The notes below the pieces were generated by a model. That model saw only the letters and a list, made by a program, of their open reading frames with translations, did no database searches and had not been told where the DNA came from. Positions 61,215-64,000 of a stretch of DNA of 64,000 bases are shown piece by piece. This stretch comes from Streptomyces sp. CA-210063 (GTDB lineage: Bacteria > Actinomycetota > Actinomycetes > Streptomycetales > Streptomycetaceae): positions 1,612,001 to 1,676,000 of the forward strand of contig NZ_CP102512.1 of NCBI RefSeq assembly GCF_024612015.1, in the 5' to 3' direction. Within the stretch, counting starts at the first letter, position 1. The number at the start of each line of letters is the position of its first letter. The position numbers and the translations under genes were made by a program.

Positions 61215-62420
61215 ATGGCACGACTCGCCCAGACCCACGGCCTCACGGACATTCAGCAGGAGATTCTCTCCACCGTCCGTGACTTCGTGGACAAGGAGAT
61301 CATCCCGGTCGCGACCGAACTGGAGCACCGCGACGAGTACCCGCAAGCGATCGTCGACGGGCTCAAGGAACTGGGCCTCTTCGGCCTGATGATCCCCGAG
61401 GAGTACGGCGGTCTGGGCGAGTCCCTGCTCACGTACGCGCTGTGCGTGGAGGAGATCGCCCGGGGCTGGATGTCCGTGTCCGGGATCATCAACACGCATT
61501 TCATCGTGGCGTACATGCTGAAGCAGCACGGCACGCAGGAGCAGAAGGACTACTTCCTGCCGAAGATGGCGCTCGGTGAGATCCGGGGCGCCTTCTCGAT
61601 GTCGGAGCCGGCGCTCGGTTCCGATGTGTCGGCGATCACATCGAAGGCGGTCAAGGACGGCGACGAGTATGTCCTGAACGGTCAGAAGATGTGGCTGACG
61701 AACGGCGGGACGTCAACCCTGGTCGCCGTTCTCGTCCGAAGTGACGAAGGACACCCGGAGGGCACCGCCCCCCACAAGTCGATGACGACCTTTCTGGTCG
61801 AGAAGGAGCCCGGCTTCGGAGAGGTCCGCCCCGGCCTCACCATTCCCGGGAAGATCGACAAGATGGGCTACAAGGGCGTCGACACGACCGAGCTCATCAT
61901 GGACGGACTGCGCATTCCGGCCAATCGTGTACTCGGTGGCGTCACCGGCCGAGGGTTTTACCAAATGATGGACGGCGTAGAGGTCGGCCGGGTGAATGTG
62001 GCCGCACGTGGCTGTGGTGTCGCTCAGCGCGCATTCGAGCTCGGTGTCCGGTACGCCCAGCAGCGCCACACTTTCGGCAAGCAGATCGCCCAGCACCAGG
62101 CGATCCAGTTCAAGCTGGCCGAGATGGCTACCAAGGTCGAGGCCGCCCATGCGATGATGGTGAACGCAGCGCGCAAAAAGGACTCGGGCGAACGAAACGA
62201 CCTCGAAGCAGGGATGGCGAAGTACCTCGCCTCCGAATACTGCAAAGAAGTCGTCGAGGACGCTTTCCGGATCCACGGCGGTTACGGCTTCTCCAAGGAG
62301 TACGAGATCGAGCGCCTCTACCGTGAGGCGCCGATGCTGCTGATCGGTGAAGGTACCGCCGAAATCCAGAAAATGATCATCGGCCGTCGACTGCTCGAAG
62401 AGTATCGATTCCAGGGCTAG
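61215..62420 (+). CDS. mcd: Acyl-CoA dehydrogenase, probable methylsuccinyl-CoA dehydrogenase
   Basis: A 401 aa flavin acyl-CoA dehydrogenase: IPEEYGGLGESLLTYALCVEEIARG, AFSMSEPALGSDVSAI, VLNGQKMWLTNGG, GVEVGRVNVAARGCGVAQRAFEL, YAQQRHTFGKQIAQHQAIQF and a C-terminal GEGTAEIQKMIIGRRLL. The active-site Glu is likely in GEGTAE. Operon context indicates oxidation of methylsuccinyl-CoA to mesaconyl-CoA. It starts two bases after the mch stop and lacks the N-terminal extension reported for proteobacterial Mcd. Confidence 0.92.
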   Translation: MARLAQTHGLTDIQQEILSTVRDFVDKEIIPVATELEHRDEYPQAIVDGLKELGLFGLMIPEEYGGLGESLLTYALCVEEIARGWMSVSGIINTHFIVAYMLKQHGTQEQKDYFLPKMALGEIRGAFSMSEPALGSDVSAITSKAVKDGDEYVLNGQKMWLTNGGTSTLVAVLVRSDEGHPEGTAPHKSMTTFLVEKEPGFGEVRPGLTIPGKIDKMGYKGVDTTELIMDGLRIPANRVLGGVTGRGFYQMMDGVEVGRVNVAARGCGVAQRAFELGVRYAQQRHTFGKQIAQHQAIQFKLAEMATKVEAAHAMMVNAARKKDSGERNDLEAGMAKYLASEYCKEVVEDAFRIHGGYGFSKEYEIERLYREAPMLLIGEGTAEIQKMIIGRRLLEEYRFQG

Positions 62421-62601
62421 TCGAGGGCCGGATGCCTGATTCGGGGTGTTTTCTTCGAGAAGGAGATCACACCCTGTCAGCACTCTTCGGTCGCCGACTC
62501 GACTTCCTGGCTTGCCCAGTTGCGGTCGGCGACCGGTACGATCCCTGGGAAAGCCGCCGTCCCCAGTCACCGCGCGGCATCATCCGCTACGAAGGTCATC
62601 C

Positions 62602-63258
62602 ATGCCCCACAGCCAAACCTCTGCACCACGCGACAGCCTCGTCGGCGTACGGCTCGCGCGCGGAGCATCGCCGTGGCTTCTCCCGACCGTCGCCACCGCA
62701 GCACTCAGCCTCGCCCGCTCGCGTCGCTCCGGCGCCGCCCGGGCCGTGGCCGTACCCGCCACCGCGCTGGCGGCGGGCATGCTGTGGTTCTTCCGCGACC
62801 CCGAGCGTGAGATCGCCCAGGGCCGGGTCATCTCGCCCGCCGACGGAGTGGTGCAGAGCATCATGCCGTGGAAGGACGGCCGCACCCGCGTCGCGATCTT
62901 CATGAGCCCGCTCAATGTCCACGTCAACCGCGCGCCGCTCAGCGGCACGGTGACGTCGGTCGAGCACATCCCGGGTGGGTTCGTTCCGGCGTTCAACAAG
63001 GAGAGCGAGAACAACGAGCGCGTCGTCTGGCACTTCGACACCGAACTCGGTGACATCGAGATGATCCAGATCGCCGGCGCCGTGGCTCGCCGCATCGTTC
63101 CGTACCTCCCCGAGGGCACCAAGGTCGAGCAGGGTGACCGGATCGGGCTGATCCGCTTCGGCTCGCGCGTCGACATCTACCTGCCCGAGGGTGTGGAGAT
63201 CGACGTCGAGGTGGGTCAGAAGACCGTGGCTGGGGTGACTCGCATTGACCGTGATTGA
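62602..63258 (+). CDS. psd: Phosphatidylserine decarboxylase proenzyme
   Basis: A 218 aa pyruvoyl-dependent decarboxylase of the short (archaeal/actinobacterial) type. It has an N-terminal hydrophobic anchor with WFFRDPERE near residue 70, GRVISPADGVVQSI, VAIFMSPLNVHVNRAP, VPAFNKESENNER, and the autocleavage site within RFGSRVDIYLP near residue 190 (Gly-Ser). It makes phosphatidylethanolamine from phosphatidylserine at the membrane. A 181 bp gap separates it from mcd; I see no convincing terminator there. Confidence 0.95.
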   Translation: MPHSQTSAPRDSLVGVRLARGASPWLLPTVATAALSLARSRRSGAARAVAVPATALAAGMLWFFRDPEREIAQGRVISPADGVVQSIMPWKDGRTRVAIFMSPLNVHVNRAPLSGTVTSVEHIPGGFVPAFNKESENNERVVWHFDTELGDIEMIQIAGAVARRIVPYLPEGTKVEQGDRIGLIRFGSRVDIYLPEGVEIDVEVGQKTVAGVTRIDRD

Positions 63259-64000
63259 TCCGGAGACCCAGCCCGGCCAGACCGGGACCGGCTGGGTGCC
63301 CGACGTCGACGAGGTGGAGGACGACGCGGAGGAGATGCCGCTGTCACTCCGTCTGTCGATAGCGGACACGCTCACGCTGGGCAACGCCACGTGTGGCTTC
63401 ATGGCGGTGTACTTCACGACCACCGGCATCCTGATCCCGCATCTCACCGGCAGCCAGGAGTCGGGCATGGCCCGGCACAGCGCGGCCACCGCCGTGATCC
63501 TGATGCTGTGCGCGGCGATCTTCGACCTGTTCGACGGGCTGGTGGCGCGCAAGCTCCGCTCCTCGCCGATGGGCGCGGAGCTGGACAACCTCTCCGACCT
63601 GATCAGCTTCGGCCTGGCGCCGGCGTACTTCGTCCTCGTCTACGGCATGGTCGCCGACGACGCGCACCAGCGTGTGGCCGCGGTGGGCGCGATCGTCGTA
63701 CTGCTGGCCGTGGTGCTGAGGCTCGCGAGATTCTCCTGTGTGACGGTCAAGGACGGCACGTTCCAGGGCATGCCGTCGCCGTTCGGCGCGCTGACCGTCG
63801 TGTCGATCGTGCTCCTGGAGCTGCCCTTCGTGGCGACCCTCCTGGCGATCCTCGGCACGGCGTGGCTGATGGTGAGCCGGGTCGAGTACCCGAAGCCGCG
63901 GGGTCCCCTCGCGGTGGCGATGCTCTCCTGGATCGTCCTCTCCATGGGGCTGCTGATGGCCTGGGCCTTCGACGCCCCCGGCGGCCAGCTCCTCCTCCAG
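63245..64000 (+). CDS. pssA: CDP-diacylglycerol-serine O-phosphatidyltransferase (3' end cut by window)
   Basis: An open frame of 252 codons without stop. TTG 63245 (LTVIDPETQ) is chosen because homologues begin MTV; GTG 63251 is the alternative. The CDP-alcohol phosphatidyltransferase signature is present at 63535-63600 (DG-x2-AR then G-x3-D-x3-D in FDGLVARKL and GAELDNLSD), followed by several membrane helices. It makes phosphatidylserine from CDP-diacylglycerol and serine. It overlaps the psd stop, so the two-step pathway is translationally coupled. Confidence 0.93.
   Translation, partial: MTVIDPETQPGQTGTGWVPDVDEVEDDAEEMPLSLRLSIADTLTLGNATCGFMAVYFTTTGILIPHLTGSQESGMARHSAATAVILMLCAAIFDLFDGLVARKLRSSPMGAELDNLSDLISFGLAPAYFVLVYGMVADDAHQRVAAVGAIVVLLAVVLRLARFSCVTVKDGTFQGMPSPFGALTVVSIVLLELPFVATLLAILGTAWLMVSRVEYPKPRGPLAVAMLSWIVLSMGLLMAWAFDAPGGQLLLQ

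Noticed and set aside
1..64000. tRNA, rRNA, CRISPR or intact insertion sequence
   Set aside because: No cloverleaf-type, rRNA-like or spaced-repeat pattern and no transposase with terminal repeats was recognised on reading both strands; a covariance-model search was not possible here.

Overview
This window is a stretch of very GC-rich actinobacterial chromosome, almost certainly Streptomyces. The evidence is the strongly GC-biased third codon positions, frequent GTG and TTG starts, GGAGG-type ribosome sites, a gas vesicle cluster in the gvpO-A-F-G-Y-Z order, an F420-dependent oxidoreductase, a LapA/holin-type membrane protein set, and a complete ethylmalonyl-CoA pathway next to psd/pssA. From memory, the flanking blocks resemble the S. 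coelicolor region that carries gvp, tkt, ccr and psd. I could not check this by alignment.

Layout. (1) 1-3752, minus strand: left-truncated gas vesicle operon gvpO-gvpA-gvpF-gvpG-gvpY-gvpZ. (2) 3805-8280: stand-alone LigD-type polymerase, transketolase and type II NADH dehydrogenase. (3) 8504-13567: small enzymes and membrane proteins, namely a LLM/F420 oxidoreductase, SDR, holin-like protein, VOC protein, arginase-fold protein, acetyltransferase and LapA, with a 13-unit heptanucleotide array. (4) 13607-18742: a tightly packed peptidase operon running M55 D-aminopeptidase, M20, S9, S66 LD-carboxypeptidase. (5) About 18785-38893: a 20 kb block that looks inserted. It holds a PUFA-synthase-like multienzyme system (pfaD-like, pfaA-like, pfaC-like and an alpha/beta hydrolase with a Cys nucleophile), a divergent 14-TM exporter, a nicotinamidase-like protein and a seven-bladed propeller lectin. 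It is bounded by two copies of a 57 bp sequence that is the promoter and first five codons of the M55 gene. (6) 38981-48465: FAD oxidoreductase, polysaccharide pyruvyl transferase, methyltransferase, PAS-GAF-PP2C-ATPase phosphatase, MFS protein fused to three beta-sandwich domains, and an SRPBCC protein. (7) 48676-52713: radical SAM protein behind a LexA-type box, secreted tripeptidyl aminopeptidase, acetyltransferase and HEAT-repeat protein. (8) 53086-62420: double-length 3-hydroxybutyryl-CoA dehydrogenase, TetR regulator, then ccr-ecm-mcl-mch-mcd. (9) 62602-64000: psd and right-truncated pssA.

How the parts may work together. The Pfa-like proteins supply condensing (KS, KS-CLF), loading (two ATs), carrier (one ACP), ketoreductase, two double-hot-dog dehydratases and an enoyl reductase. 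Together these are enough for an iterative reduced or polyunsaturated acyl chain, with the hydrolase as candidate release enzyme and the MFS protein as candidate exporter. No phosphopantetheinyl transferase or regulator is seen in the block. The ethylmalonyl-CoA genes convert crotonyl-CoA through ethylmalonyl-, methylsuccinyl-, mesaconyl- and methylmalyl-CoA to glyoxylate and propionyl-CoA, which supports growth on C2 and fatty substrates and supplies polyketide extender units. No tRNA, rRNA, CRISPR array or intact transposase was recognised.
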